The position numbers and the translations under genes are program-made. Shown here piece after piece: positions 23,216 to 33,994 of a stretch of 64,000 nucleotides of DNA; position 1 is the stretch's first letter, and each line of letters starts with the position of its first letter. The stretch is from Dolomedes plantarius. Its lineage: Eukaryota; Arthropoda; Arachnida; Araneae; Dolomedidae. The DNA lies in contig OU015501.1 of NCBI GenBank assembly GCA_907164885.2, positions 65,523,308 through 65,587,307 of the forward strand. The letters are read 5' to 3'. The notes below the pieces were generated by a model, which worked only from the letters and a program-made list of their open reading frames with translations, made no database searches and was not told the DNA's origin.

Positions 23216-23443
23216 GCCCCCCAAATATTCATTTTAAAATAAAAAAAGAAAAAATTCCCAATTAAATTGTTTTTTAAACTTTTTTAAAGCAATTTTTTTA
23301 TATATCCTTTAAAATTTGATTGATTGGTTCATCGTACGTATAGTTATATGTATAGTTCATCATATATATGTTATAGTGTAAATAAGGGATTAATAAGTTT
23401 TTCTGGTTGCATTGTATTGGTGTTTTAATGATGAAGTTAAACC

Positions 23444-23497
23444 CCCTTGGCGACAAGTTCGCGACAAAAACTTTTGGCGCCAATTTGTCGCCAAGGG
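23444..23497. repeat. Perfect 13 bp inverted repeat
   Basis: CCCTTGGCGACAA at 23,444-23,456 is matched by TTGTCGCCAAGGG at 23,485-23,497 across a 28-base loop that itself holds CGCGACA and TTGGCGCCAA. The GC-rich, CG-rich arms stand out in AT-rich DNA. It may be the end of a lost transposon or a short hairpin element. Confidence 0.7.
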
Positions 23498-23529
23498 AGG
23501 TGCGTCTGACACATCTGTTCCCTATTTTC

Positions 23530-25755
23530 AATCATCAGTAGTTACTAAAATAATTTATTCAGAAATATGACAATTTTACTGTGAGTTAAACACTCTTTTC
23601 TCTTTATAAATATTGCTCTCAGTTTTTTCTAGCTCAAAGATAAATAATTTAATTCTTTAAAATTTTAACCATTGTTTTTTTCATTGTTATGTCCTATTGA
23701 TATTTATCGGACATATCACCAAAACAGTTGGCTAGAATACCATGAAATTTTATACACTGCAATATAAAAAAGTATCATTAAAATGACCTACTATTATGTC
23801 ATTCCTGGCATAAAAAAATTTAATTACAGTAAAATTTATCAAATGTTTTTTCATTTATCAAAATATTTTTCTTTCTATGAAGAACTAAGAATTTTGATTT
23901 CAAAGTAGTTCATTTTAAAGATATATTATACAACATAATTTTAAAATTAAAAAAAAGTTGTATATTCATTAATATACGGAGGCAAGTCTGCGTGCATTGC
24001 CATAACAATAAAAAGACAATGGTTGAAGTTTTAAAAAATTAAAATATTTATCTTCAACGTAGAAAAAATTGAGAGCCAAATTTATAAAGAAAAAAAAGTG
24101 TTAACAGTAAAATTTTAATATTTCTGAATAAATTATTTTAGTAACTATTGATGATTGAAAACAGGGATATATTTGCCCAGTCTCTTGGACTTTAAAAGGT
24201 ACGTGTCCCCATAAAGCTACATTAGAAATGAATCATTCTCCTACCTTAGCATCACGTTCAAACCAATATGGCGGTGGGATCACGAAAAGGCGGTGAGGTC
24301 CGAGAAAAACGAATTTCTAAAAATTTTATTTCGTAACATTATGATAGCTAATCATAATTTTTAGTGCAAAAGAAAAAAAAGAATATTATTTGAGGTTTTT
24401 TCCTGCATATTCTTGCTTAGTTGAGACTTAATGAGAGAATTTCAATTATCAAGAGAATAAAGCCTTTAATTTTGTTATTTATTACTATTTTTAAACTTTT
24501 AATGAAGGTTTTCAATACCCTTAAAGTTTATTTCAAAGGAGTTTCAATATTTGTGCAAATAATGAGAAGAAACAATATTATACCAATTCTTTACGTATAA
24601 AAAATTTATCAGTCTGAAAAATTACCAATTAATCGCCATCAAAATAATGAGTTTCACTGCATTAAAAAAGGTTCTCCGATAAATTCTAAATACTGTTTTT
24701 TAGATTCAAATAATGCAATTTTCCACAATTCATTAATATGTTCAATTTATTTTTCTGCATTAATAATGACAATAAAATTAACAATGATTTTTTGCATTTG
24801 TGCTAGAGTAGTAGATTAATGCTATTCCCTCAAAAAAATAGTTTGCTATTTTTTAATGTAATTAAATTTCTTTAATTTGCTTTCTTTATTAAAAATTTGA
24901 GTCAGATTTTTGACACAAAAAAGCCCGAGCAATAATTTACGAAGCCGTAAAATACAAAAAACTATAAATTCTAATGTAAAAAATTATTTTAGACACATTT
25001 ATTTGAGATCGAGGGATGTTCGCATTTTATGTTTTACTAAAAAAAAATAAATTCTGTGCTTATAAAGAATGTAAAGTTTTCCATATGAGCAAAACAAATG
25101 TTCATGGAATCAAGGGATTATACGACTTTTGAATACAAACAATATTAAAATTTATTAGAAGAACAAGCAGGATCAGTTTATATTAAAAGTTTAAGACTCC
25201 AGTTTAAATGAAAGGAAGCACTTTTGGAGTGAAGAAAATCCTGAAAATTGAATAAAGCACGCATCATTTGATTCAAACCTAAATTTTCAAACTGCGGTAG
25301 GCTTAACACGACCTTAACATTTGAAATTGTTGAAAAGTTTTTGCTTTTTTGAATTGTCTATTTGTTTCCTCTCTAATTTCCAAAAGGAATAGATTAAAGG
25401 GAAATCCTTATTCTTTATAACCGTCACGATATTCATGGTACCACAGAAGACTCCCGTTTCAGTAATTTTTTACACCCATCTGATGTTTTAGTCCTTGTAT
25501 ATTCCTAAAGTTTGATTTGAACTTCGAAATATAATGTTATAAAATAACATAATTTACAAAAATTTACAAAATTGCATTAGTTATGCTTAGGAAATTTGTA
25601 ATGCGCTGTCAAAATTAAAATAATATTACTATCTTTGTTTATTCAAGATTATGAAACTTGTCATGATTCCCCACAAAAGCCAGGATTCATTCATACGAAT
25701 TTTCTTGGTACTCCTGAACAGATCCTTTGATTTTAATAGATGATTTACTAAATTT
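23530..25755. other. AT-rich DNA, nothing firmly recognised
   Basis: If the 25.8 kb exon is real, this would be intron on the minus strand. A good minus-strand acceptor (TTTATTCAATTTTCAG ending at 25,241) opens only 11 codons in the compatible phase, so it was not called. Confidence 0.4.
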
Positions 25756-25759
25756 ATAC

Positions 25760-25834
25760 CTTAAAAATTCAATAATCATACGGTGCCATAAGTAATCAAA
25801 TTCCATACTTCTAGCAGCCATATCCTTCTCTCCA
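25760..25834 (-). CDS. Candidate internal exon of an unidentified minus-strand gene
   Basis: On the minus strand TTTTCCTAAACTTTGCAG precedes base 25,834, and AAG|GTATAA follows base 25,760. The 75 bp between them is open in one frame, giving GEKDMAARSMEFDYLWHRMI and then IEFLR, a residue mix unlike chance AT-rich translation. The exon starts with one base of a split codon. This matches the two-base remainder left by the candidate exon ending at 27,399, so the two can be joined in phase. It leaves two bases for the next exon, which I could not find. The product is unknown. Confidence 0.45.
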
Positions 25835-27398
25835 CTGCAAAGTTTAGGAAAAATGGTACTAGTTGCATCCCACAATTAATTGCTTAAGAGATTTAACTTT
25901 CGCATTTGCTTTAATGATACAAATTTGGTATGGAAATTACTAATCCTCTTTAGAGAGCTAAGAATGGCTCATTTTTCCTTTTGTGGTAATTAAAAGATAA
26001 GCATTAAATTTCTAACTCTAACTTCAAAATTTGTATTGAATTTATTACTCCTTTTTAGTTATAAAATGTACATATATCAAGAAGTAGTCAAGCCAAGGAG
26101 ACATGAGCTGTGATACTGACAAGCAAAATTTCTATCAGATATTTATCATAGATCTGATAGGAATTGTTAAGTTTACATGCCATTCGGTTTCCAATTTAAG
26201 AATAAACTTTAATTTTTTGAAAAAGATTATTCAATATACACGCACAATGTAAATTAAGAATTAAAAATATTTATTTTACAGAGCATAGTGAATCTCTCCT
26301 AGACTATCAAGTAGATTTTCTTTCAGGTTAGTAATTTAAACAAATGGATATTTTATGCTTTTTTTATGGATGCCAGCATTGAAACATTAAATTAGATAAT
26401 AAAATTTTGAAAATAACGTAAAGATGTTATTTACCAATGCTATTCTGGTGTTAAACATAAAGTAAATATTCTTTCCTTTTCTTATTAAAAACTCAGAAGT
26501 TTTATATGATTAATTTTGTGCTTTCCTCATGTATGACGTAATAAAATAATTTTCCTGATGAAATAAACTATTTTACTCAGAATCAAGAGCCTGGTATAAA
26601 TTTGAGGTACAATTTATGTTTGTATTAAAAACACTCAAACATTTCTAAACTTCTTTCAGTATTTTTGACGATAATATGTGTAGAAATCAAAAGGAATTTC
26701 TTCAATTTAAGAGAGTACTTGAAAGCGCATTTAATTCTAAAACAATAATATGTACCTCATAACTCATTTAGAATCTTATCGATTTTGATGTACCCCTTTT
26801 GTACTAAATCATGCAACATTCGTCTGTAAATTGTAAGGCATTGTTAGTGAAAACATTAATGGGATATTTATTACCCATAATCTACAAAACAGAAACTTAA
26901 CAAATGTTGTAGTAAGTTGCAACATATCGTTAATCATTACCTATCTCAGTAATTTATTTATTTATATAGTACCTTTGTTATAATCTTTGATGTTCAAAAC
27001 ATTTATTAGGAATTGAATTACGGCTTAACATTAGTAGGGAAAATTAGTTATTGTTGAAATTTTAGTTTATCTGCTGTTTTTTTTTTTTTTGAAAAAAACT
27101 ATTAACAAATTTTAAAAAATAAAGGATATATTGATTCAGATACCTTTAATAACGCTTTCATTATCTGGTAAATGAAGATGATTATAGAACTACTATAATA
27201 TTGTGTAAGAAAATACAACATACCAGACCGAAAATAAATTACGTTTAATTAATTTTATCGGAAATAAAATTTCTAAGCATTAATTGCAGCTTATTCGTAA
27301 AGTTATATACAACCACTTTTTTATGCTGCAAATATCTTGTGACTGTGTAATAATATTTACTTCTTTTCTCTTCGGCAAAGGAAGATAAACCAATTTAC
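25835..27398 (-). other. Putative intron between the 27.4 and 25.8 kb exons
   Basis: AT-rich with no repeats noticed. It begins GTAAAT and ends TTTGCAG on the minus strand, consistent with GT-AG splicing. Confidence 0.35.
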
Positions 27399-27627
27399 TT
27401 TCGAAAGAATATGGCGTCTTTGGAGGCTTCGTAACTATGTGGTACTATTATTTTCTCAGCGCTACCATGTTTATTTCTAGATATTTCGATAAAATACGCT
27501 TTGAGTTTATTTAATACCTTGTACAGAGACAACTGATCAATATTTTTGTTCAACAGATATTCTATTGTCTGCACCGTTAGTGAGACCATAGTCAATTTAA
27601 AATCGGAGATATAATAATACTCCGTCT
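27399..27627 (-). CDS. Candidate exon of the same unidentified minus-strand gene
   Basis: The minus-strand frame is open from about 27,655 and reads TEYYYISDFKLTMVSLTVQT, then VLNKLKAYFIEISRNKHGSA and HSYEASKDAIFFR. An acceptor-like AACTTTAG ends at 27,628. Alternatively translation starts at the ATG at 27,589, which has a favourable context (A at -3, G at +4). A donor GTAAAT follows base 27,399, leaving two bases that fit the exon at 25,834. Without splicing the frame stops at 27,395, two bases into the donor. The protein looks helical; I recognise no domain. Start choice is uncertain. Confidence 0.4.
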
Positions 27628-27974
27628 CTAAAGTTGTTGTCGGTAGGAATGATTTTTAACTGCAATTTTTAAAAGTTCGTTCATTTCTCTGAACATACAG
27701 AAGAACAAAGAAAAAAGAAGACACTATTGTTCCGCCACTCTTCTTTTGAATACTAACACGTAAATGCAATGAACTCTTGTTTGCTGAAGTTAGAGCAAAC
27801 TTCGTTTATTTGTTTATTAATTAAATCTATTGATTTTTTCAATTTTTTTGATTTTTCGACTTTATAAACATATATCCGAAATGAAGGAAAATTGTAAATA
27901 TTTTCATGCAAAAAGTATTTAGAATTAAAACATTTCTAAGAAAGTGGTGTGAAATAAATAAAAGATCCTCTCAA

Positions 27975-28052
27975 AGTCGGTTTAATTCAGTTGGGAAAGC
28001 GTCAGCCTCAATGATTGGAGATCCTGTTCGTTTTCCGATCCTGTCAGACATT
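27975..28052 (+). mobile_element. Degenerate tRNA-derived fragment
   Basis: TTAATTCAGTTGGGAAAGCG followed by TCAGCCTCAATGATTGGAGA and CCTGTTCG resembles the first two thirds of a tRNA, with A-box like and B-box like parts. The stems do not close, so it is more likely a SINE head or tRNA pseudogene than a working tRNA. Confidence 0.5.
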
Positions 28053-28159
28053 TGCTACAACGGCTTCTCATTGTTTGAAAGAGTGATAAAGGACTAATAT
28101 TCAAATCTACGACAAACTTTCATAGTAGCAAAACTCTGTATTTTAGAATAAGATATATA

Positions 28160-29493
28160 GGGTTCCCACCTATATCCGTTACACCCGATCGATTAACTTC
28201 TAAACGGTGACAGCTTAGGCCATAAAGTTGGTGTCTAGGTATAGTTAAAAGGCTATGCGCTACTCGATGGGACAACTTACAACGCCATCTATCTGCAACA
28301 TTTGGAATTAGTGTTTTATCTCAAAAACGGTACGAGATATGGGAAAAAAGTCAATTACAAAGTAGTTTATCATCATCGATTTAGTAAGAAAAGACACATT
28401 GCGTACATTAAGGCTGCTATGTACTAAGAAAAAAATCGCATTTTCCTTTTCCTCTTCTTGTAAACTCTTGTGGTGGGAGGAGTCCAGTTGACAGTTCGAG
28501 AATTCCACTCTCATTAGGATTGACATTTTGAGGGATTGTAATGGCTCTCTCTCTATATGGAGGTTAAGCGTTGCCCCCAAATATTTTATTTAAAATATAT
28601 TTTTGTCAACTATTTACAAGTGCATAAATGCTGATAATCAAATAAAATTGGTATTGTCAGATAGCCTGAACTTTTCTGCAAATCGCTACAGGATTCATTT
28701 TATAAATTTTGTCCACTGAAAGAATTTATGAGCGTTTGAAACACACTATACCAGATTTTCCCCCGAATAATTTAAATTTAAAAATATTAATTTTTTAAAA
28801 ATATTTTTAAAAAAAACCAAAAATGTAGACAAATGTAAAATTTCTTTCTCTATGACGGAGCAGAATTTTTTTTTAAATCTTTGAATCCAAGATGGCAATC
28901 CGCGGACAAATTTACTCCATAGGTTGACATTGAGGTGAGCGAATCCAATGGGGTTAGTACATAGCAGCCTTAATACTCAAAACAGAATGTAAAAAATGAA
29001 ATTTGTTTGGTCACGATTTCGAAAATTGTCAGGTCATAAAGAGTGGAAGAAAAAAACCGAGACACTTCCCTATCTTCAGAATCATTTCTTTATGTTGTTG
29101 AAAATGGTCTCCATTAGCCACTATACGCATTTGCACTTTGGACGGGATTCTCTGGTCTTTTTGAGCTTCACTCGCGTTTCATGACGCCATGGTGTTGAAA
29201 ATCACGACCCAACAAATGTCCATTTTTTACATTCTGTTAGAGTATTAATGTGCGCAAGGTGTCTGTTCCTACTATATCAATGATGCTCAACAACTGTGTA
29301 ATTGACTTTTTCTCGTATTTCGTACCGTTTTCCAGATAAAAACGCTAATTCCAAAATTTTCCGATAGATGGCGTTATAAGTTGTCTCACCGAGTAGCGTG
29401 TAACCTTTTTACTATACCTAGATACAAACTTTATGGCCTAAGCTGTCACCGTTTAGAAGTTAAGGGGGATGTAACGGATATAGGTGGGAACCC
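28160..29493. mobile_element. Long-arm foldback element (family B), interrupted by a nested MITE
   Basis: The left arm (28,160-28,427) begins GGGTTCCCACCTATATCCGT. The right arm reads the same from 29,493 backwards, and the arms stay similar for about 268 bp: AACGGTGACAGCTTAGGCCA and CAACTTA.AACGCCATCTAT occur in both. The innermost part of the right arm (28,954-28,973) is separated from the rest by a 271 bp insertion at TTAA. The core (28,428-28,953) has no coding signal. TATA lies just outside both ends and may be a target duplication. Confidence 0.85.
28974..29244. mobile_element. Nested MITE with TTAA target duplication
   Basis: TTAA at 28,970-28,973 and 29,245-29,248 flanks a 271 bp insert whose ends are inverted: TACTCAAAACAGAATGTAAA on the left, and TACTCTAACAGAATGTAAAA when the right end is read on the minus strand. 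Similarity continues for about 50 bp (ATTTGTT.GGTC..GATTTT). Removing it restores AGCAGCCTTAATGTGCGC, which matches the uninterrupted left arm of the host element. TTAA duplication is used by piggyBac-type and Kolobok-type transposases; which one mobilised it is unknown. Confidence 0.9.
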
Positions 29494-29499
29494 TGTATA

Positions 29500-30040
29500 G
29501 TTAAAAATTTCTTTAAAAATGAACATTTTATGTTCTTAGTCCAAAAAAGGGAAAAATGTGAAAAATTGAATTAAAAAAACTCGATTTCCTCTCATCGCCG
29601 AAATATTTTATTTGGCCGAACTTCAACCCTAAAGTCAGGAGACCCGGGTGCTGTTGTTAGTCCTAGCAGACGATTGTTACATGTTTTACACTCAGTGTTT
29701 ATAGGTAGTAGATACAAAATATCCTTCGGAAAAAACAACAACAATACATCCTGGAAAAACAAGGCTATCACACAGGAACTATAAAAATAGGCCTCTCGGA
29801 GGAATCTAGCAGTCATGGACCTAGTTTTGCCATTTTTTTTTTTGGGGGGGGGGAGAGGGTTCACGTGCAGGATAAAACGAACAAGTTTTATGGAGGTGAC
29901 ATAATTCTAAAAGTAGAATTTCTTTAAAATTTCTGACGTGAAAAAATATATACATTTGATTTGGCTTGCAAAAGCTATAGCTCAGTATATTCAGTGATTT
30001 GACTTTGGGTACGATGGAGAAGCCGATTTTAACGTAAGGG
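29500..30040. other. Spacer with a G-run
   Basis: Contains a run of T then G near 29,834-29,852. Nothing else was recognised. Confidence 0.5.
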
Positions 30041-30045
30041 GTCTG

Positions 30046-30078
30046 ACCCTCGGTGATAATTTTATTATCACCGAGGGT
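30046..30078. repeat. Perfect 15 bp hairpin with a 3-base loop
   Basis: ACCCTCGGTGATAAT at 30,046-30,060 and ATTATCACCGAGGGT at 30,064-30,078 are exact reverse complements around TTT. The outer bases GTCTG and CAGAC, a little further out, also match. It could be a small transposon scar. A strong terminator-like hairpin has no expected role in animal nuclear DNA. Confidence 0.85.
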
Positions 30079-31411
30079 GATGATTTCAGACAATGAATTT
30101 TATGATTTCAGACAAAGTCAGTGTAAGATTAAAGATGAAAATACAGTCAATCACATGTGCTGTTTAAATTCACACATACACACAAATGTACAGAAAGCAA
30201 TTATCTGCCAAAAGGATACTTGGGCGATACTAAATTAATAAGCAATGAAGGTGGGTATTCAGATTTTAGTGAAGATTTCTAACCCAATTTCAGATGTGAT
30301 ACAGTATTAACAAAAATTTAAATAACAAACAGAAACCAAATAAGAAGTTTAAGAGCAACATAAAAGAATTAATTATGAAGTGTGTGAGGTTCACTGGGAA
30401 ACAAGTTTTGAAAGAATAGTGAAACAGCACGTCTGTCAAGAAAACAATAGGTCCTGAGATCGATTTTTGAGCCAAGCAACAGTCGCTTAAGGATATGGAG
30501 AGATGGATATAAGCGTAAAAAATGTCGTTAAATAGTCCTTGAAATCTGTATTAAAAAACTGTGCGTTAAGAAATCAGTTTTTTTCTGAAAAGGAAAAGAA
30601 AACAGATTTACCCAAAACTAATATTTAATGAAATTATGCTAAAATAAGACATATCCCATTTGATTTTTATTCTTCCGGGAAAATTCAATCTCTTTTTAGG
30701 ATTTATCCAGATTAAGCATTATACTAATGGATTTTGTGTAGTTCCTAATTTAATTTAAAATATTCCTTGATTGAGGGGATCAAATCATGGATCTTCCATT
30801 AACCACTCAAGTGGGATAATCCTTTGCAACACTTTAATTTCCTCCTTTTACCTTTAAATCAAAATTCCTTTCTGTCCAAACAGAACAGGTAACTAACATT
30901 TTTTTTAAATGAAATATCTGGAGCATCAGAATACCTGTTAAAACTTTTTTTCTTGAAGAACTTTTTATATGTGACTGTGAAAAAATCGCTTACATATTTA
31001 TATAGGAATTAGATTTTTCTAAAATTTCCTTTCTTATGAAATTCATACGAATTTTGAATTGATTCTAATATTAAAGATTTATTAGAAAATGCCTTTAAAT
31101 TTTTTGTTCACGTTTAATACGTTTCTTTATTACCTGCGTCTAAAATTTAGAGCGATCAGTCATTTTGACTCGGGGAAATCCCGATCGATATCAACCACTT
31201 TATGGTAGTGAATTTGCACTCAAACTTTTATAGTTAAATTGATTTGTTTAACTTCGGAATATCTAGTGTGTGCCAGAATTTAGTTGGAAGAATGCTGATT
31301 AAATCAGGTAAATGGAATTTGGGCGTATTTAGACACGATCAAATGCATTTGAAAACTTGCACTGAATGTGAGATAGCAAGAAAGCTTTAATTTCACAAAA
31401 CTAAACATAAA
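30079..31411. other. AT-rich DNA, nothing firmly recognised
   Basis: One minus-strand acceptor-like site (CCTATTGTTTTCTTGACAG ending about 30,440) precedes an open stretch of hydrophobic residues, too weak to call. Confidence 0.45.
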
Positions 31412-31670
31412 TCTGTGGCTTGGTACAAGAAGTGACTAAGTCAATTTTTTTTTCAAAAATAACTTTATTTGGTTATGTCTCTTTAAAAAAATATTAGTTT
31501 CAATGTAAGAAGTACTCAAATCTATCCGATGGTTTAGAAGTATTTTCTAAACCATTGGACAGACTTGGGTACTTCTTAAATTGAAAATAATTTTTTATAA
31601 ATAAACATATGCAAACAAAGTCATTTTTGAAAAAAAATTGACTTAGTCACCTCTTGTACCAAGCCACAGA
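31412..31670. mobile_element. Near-complete palindromic foldback element (family C)
   Basis: The 259 bp segment is an imperfect palindrome centred near 31,541. It begins TCTGTGGCTTGGTACAAGAA and ends TCTTGTACCAAGCCACAGA; the centre is GGTTTAGAAGTATTTTCTAA. The arms of about 125 bp carry GTGACTAAGTCAATTTTTTT and GTACT(T/C)AA(A/G)TCT(A/G)TCC. AAAT lies outside both ends and may be a target duplication. There is no coding capacity. Confidence 0.9.
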
Positions 31671-32876
31671 AATATATAATGCTTCATTATTAATTTCTAG
31701 GAATGGTTAAAAAATGTAGGATTTCAAAGATTATCTTTTGTCAAACATTAATATTCTTTAATATAACCTAGCGTTTTAGTATCTGGTTATAGTAAAATGT
31801 GATATTTCAAAGCTTCCTTTTTGAAATAAATTTATTAATTTTCAAAATTAGAGAAATTATTTCTAGTTAATGCACCTAACTCTTTTAATAAACATGAAAA
31901 AGACTTTGAGATAATTCTCATTTGGCGACATGAAAACTTTTTTTCGTTTTATTACGTACAGTTTTCTGAAGTGCCAATCCTTGTGGCTCTTTCCAATTGT
32001 TTAAAAACATTTATTTTTTAATAGTGAAAACTATTGAAAAGTTTTCGATTGGAATGAGAAATATCTACAAAAGACTTCCTTTGACATATCAGTTTTTTCA
32101 TAAGTTATGGAAAAATTCGATCCAAATTCACAGCATTCTCATTTTTTTAATGTTATGTTGTTTAAGCCCTATAAGATCAGTATATTTAAAATTATTCTAA
32201 TGGATTTATTATTAAGAATTATTGTCAATTTAAAATAATTAAATTGATAATTCTATAAAACAAAATTTATATTGAAACCCAAACATTTAAAATTATATAC
32301 CAAGATAAACTTTTAATAGCTGGCACAATCACAATCAGTTCTTTTAAAATTATTAAACACACCTTTTTTTATTTTATGTGATTATTTTACAATTTTATGA
32401 ATCACGGAACAAAAGTACCATGTATAAATAAATATCAAAGAGTTGTTATTCATATTGATCCGGTTGCAAGTAAATTATTAAAACAAATCCTATCACTAAA
32501 ACTTGAGAGAACTAGAAAGATTTTTAGAAAGAAAATCTTTTATTTTATAATTTGAGCGCAGCTTATTTTTAATTAATTAAAAGACTTTAGTTTGGGAACA
32601 AGTAAACATTTCAAATAGCGTATTCTCCGAAACCGAAAAGGGTTAAATGATATTTCTGTTTCGCATAAATATTTAATTCCCATCTCACTTAAATCTAGTT
32701 TATGAATGCGTATTCATTATTTATTAAGCTATTAGGCTTTAAACATAGTAGTTCTTTATCCCAAAACATTTCCTTTAATCACATAAGGAAATAAAATATA
32801 ATCAAAAATGGGAATAGAGAGGGAAGTTCTACTGAAGCAAGATAAAGAAAGAAGCTAAGTAATCCCTAAGTGTTAC
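31671..32876. other. AT-rich DNA, nothing recognised
   Basis: No supported feature. Confidence 0.5.
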
Positions 32877-32940
32877 AGGCACATGACGGTAAGAATTATC
32901 TGGTTCTCAAAGATTGCTTCGATCACTTTTGCTAAATTAT
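32877..32940 (-). CDS. Weak candidate exon, minus strand
   Basis: A very good acceptor (CACTTTTTCGCATTTCCAG ending at 32,941) opens the only stop-free phase, reading NLAKVIEAIFENQIILTVMC. A poor donor-like GTAACA follows base 32,877. Composition looks coding, but the exon is short and the donor weak. It lies between other minus-strand candidate exons and could belong to the same transcript. Confidence 0.25.
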
Positions 32941-33435
32941 CTGGAAATGCGAAAAAGTGCCCGAGAACTAAGACATGGTAAATTCACCAGGGACCTATCA
33001 CCATAAGAAATTATCCTAGAAAATTAGGGATAGTTTGTGTGTATTTAACTAACACTAATATCGCAATCTTGATACTTTTTCAACATAAGAATATGCTGTT
33101 AAGAGAATTGAGAGGCCTTTTTGTTTTAAGCACAATAAAAGTCTACTTTAATGGGAAAAGAAAGAAGGAATATGTTTCCAGATTTTATCTGTACTCTTTA
33201 AAATATAAAAGAAAATATTCTCTTATTCTAGATTCAAATCACGCATATAATGGAACTGCTGTAGAATAATAAGTATTTTAACAGAGAAAAACATTATTTT
33301 CTTTTAAAAAAGTATAAAGCAATGTAGAAAATATTTTCAGAGTGTTTTAATATTCAATTTAAATAATTTTTTAACGAGTTGTTTCATATTTAAGTCTCTT
33401 AAAAATTAGAAGTATAACTTATCTTGATGACGTCT

Positions 33436-33471
33436 ACATCATATAGTGGTTAGCCTCCTGAGCTTCCTTTT
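33436..33471 (+). mobile_element. 5' fragment of SINE family 2
   Basis: ATATAGTGGTTAGCCTCCTG followed by AGCTTCC matches the head of the SINE at 18,532. The rest continues after the foldback element, from about 33,898. Confidence 0.55.
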
Positions 33472-33477
33472 AATAGG

Positions 33478-33898
33478 TCTGTAGCAGCATGTACTGTGAA
33501 CTCTCAGTGGTTTTGTTGGTTTCTGAAATATATTTTATTTGAATAAATTGGTAGCATTGTTTTCCTAAGGAAAACCATTTTTATTCCATTTGCAAAATGA
33601 GACGGTTAAGAGATGGAATAAAGTACGTTCCTGTGTAATAGTCATTTTTTGTGCAGGGATTTGAGTCTTTTTATTGTATAAAATTCGACGAAGTTTTAGT
33701 TAATACCTAGACAGTATTGTTGTACCCCTAATGAGTTACATTTACTGGTGACCCGGACGTGATCTCTCACCGTCTCATTTTATAAATGGAATAAAAATCG
33801 TTTTCATTAGGAAAACAATGTTGCCAATTTATTCAGATAAAAAATATTTCAGAAACCAACAAAACCACTGAGTCAGGAGTTCACAGTACATGCTGCTA
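33478..33898. mobile_element. Foldback element (family D) inserted inside a SINE
   Basis: Arms of about 135 bp: AGCAGCATGTACTGTGAACT at 33,484 on the left, and the same read backwards from 33,897 on the right. Both arms carry AGTGGTTTTGTTGGTTTCTG, AAATTGG.A.CATTGTTTTCCT and TTTTATTCCAT, then a GAGACGGT motif. ATAGGT occurs just outside both ends and may be the target duplication. The 150 bp centre contains an LTR primer-binding-like sequence (separate entry). Confidence 0.8.
33746..33763 (+). other. LTR-retrotransposon primer-binding-like site
   Basis: TGGTGACCCGGACGTGAT closely resembles the sequence that follows the 5' LTR in many arthropod Gypsy-type elements, where a tRNA 3' end primes minus-strand synthesis. 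It lies in the centre of the family D foldback. The preceding 100 bases may be an LTR end, but no partner was found. Confidence 0.4.
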
Positions 33899-33990
33899 TA
33901 GGTATGGGTTAGAAACATCCTGAATAAGGATTAGGCGTTCTTGTGTTGTCCCCTCTTAGTATTGCTTTTATACCTATATGGTAGTGTTAT
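33898..33990 (+). mobile_element. 3' fragment of SINE family 2, degraded
   Basis: ATGGGTTAGAAACATCCTGA followed by ATAAGG, then TGTCCCCTCTTAGTATTGCT and CCTATATGGTAGTG, aligns loosely with the B box and body of the copies at 18,532 and 46,652. It continues the fragment ending at 33,471. Confidence 0.45.
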
Positions 33991-33994
33991 AAGG

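Noticed and set aside
25204..25240. Third exon following the 25.8 kb exon
   Set aside because: The acceptor is good, but the compatible phase gives only 11 codons before a stop and no poly(A) signal is close.
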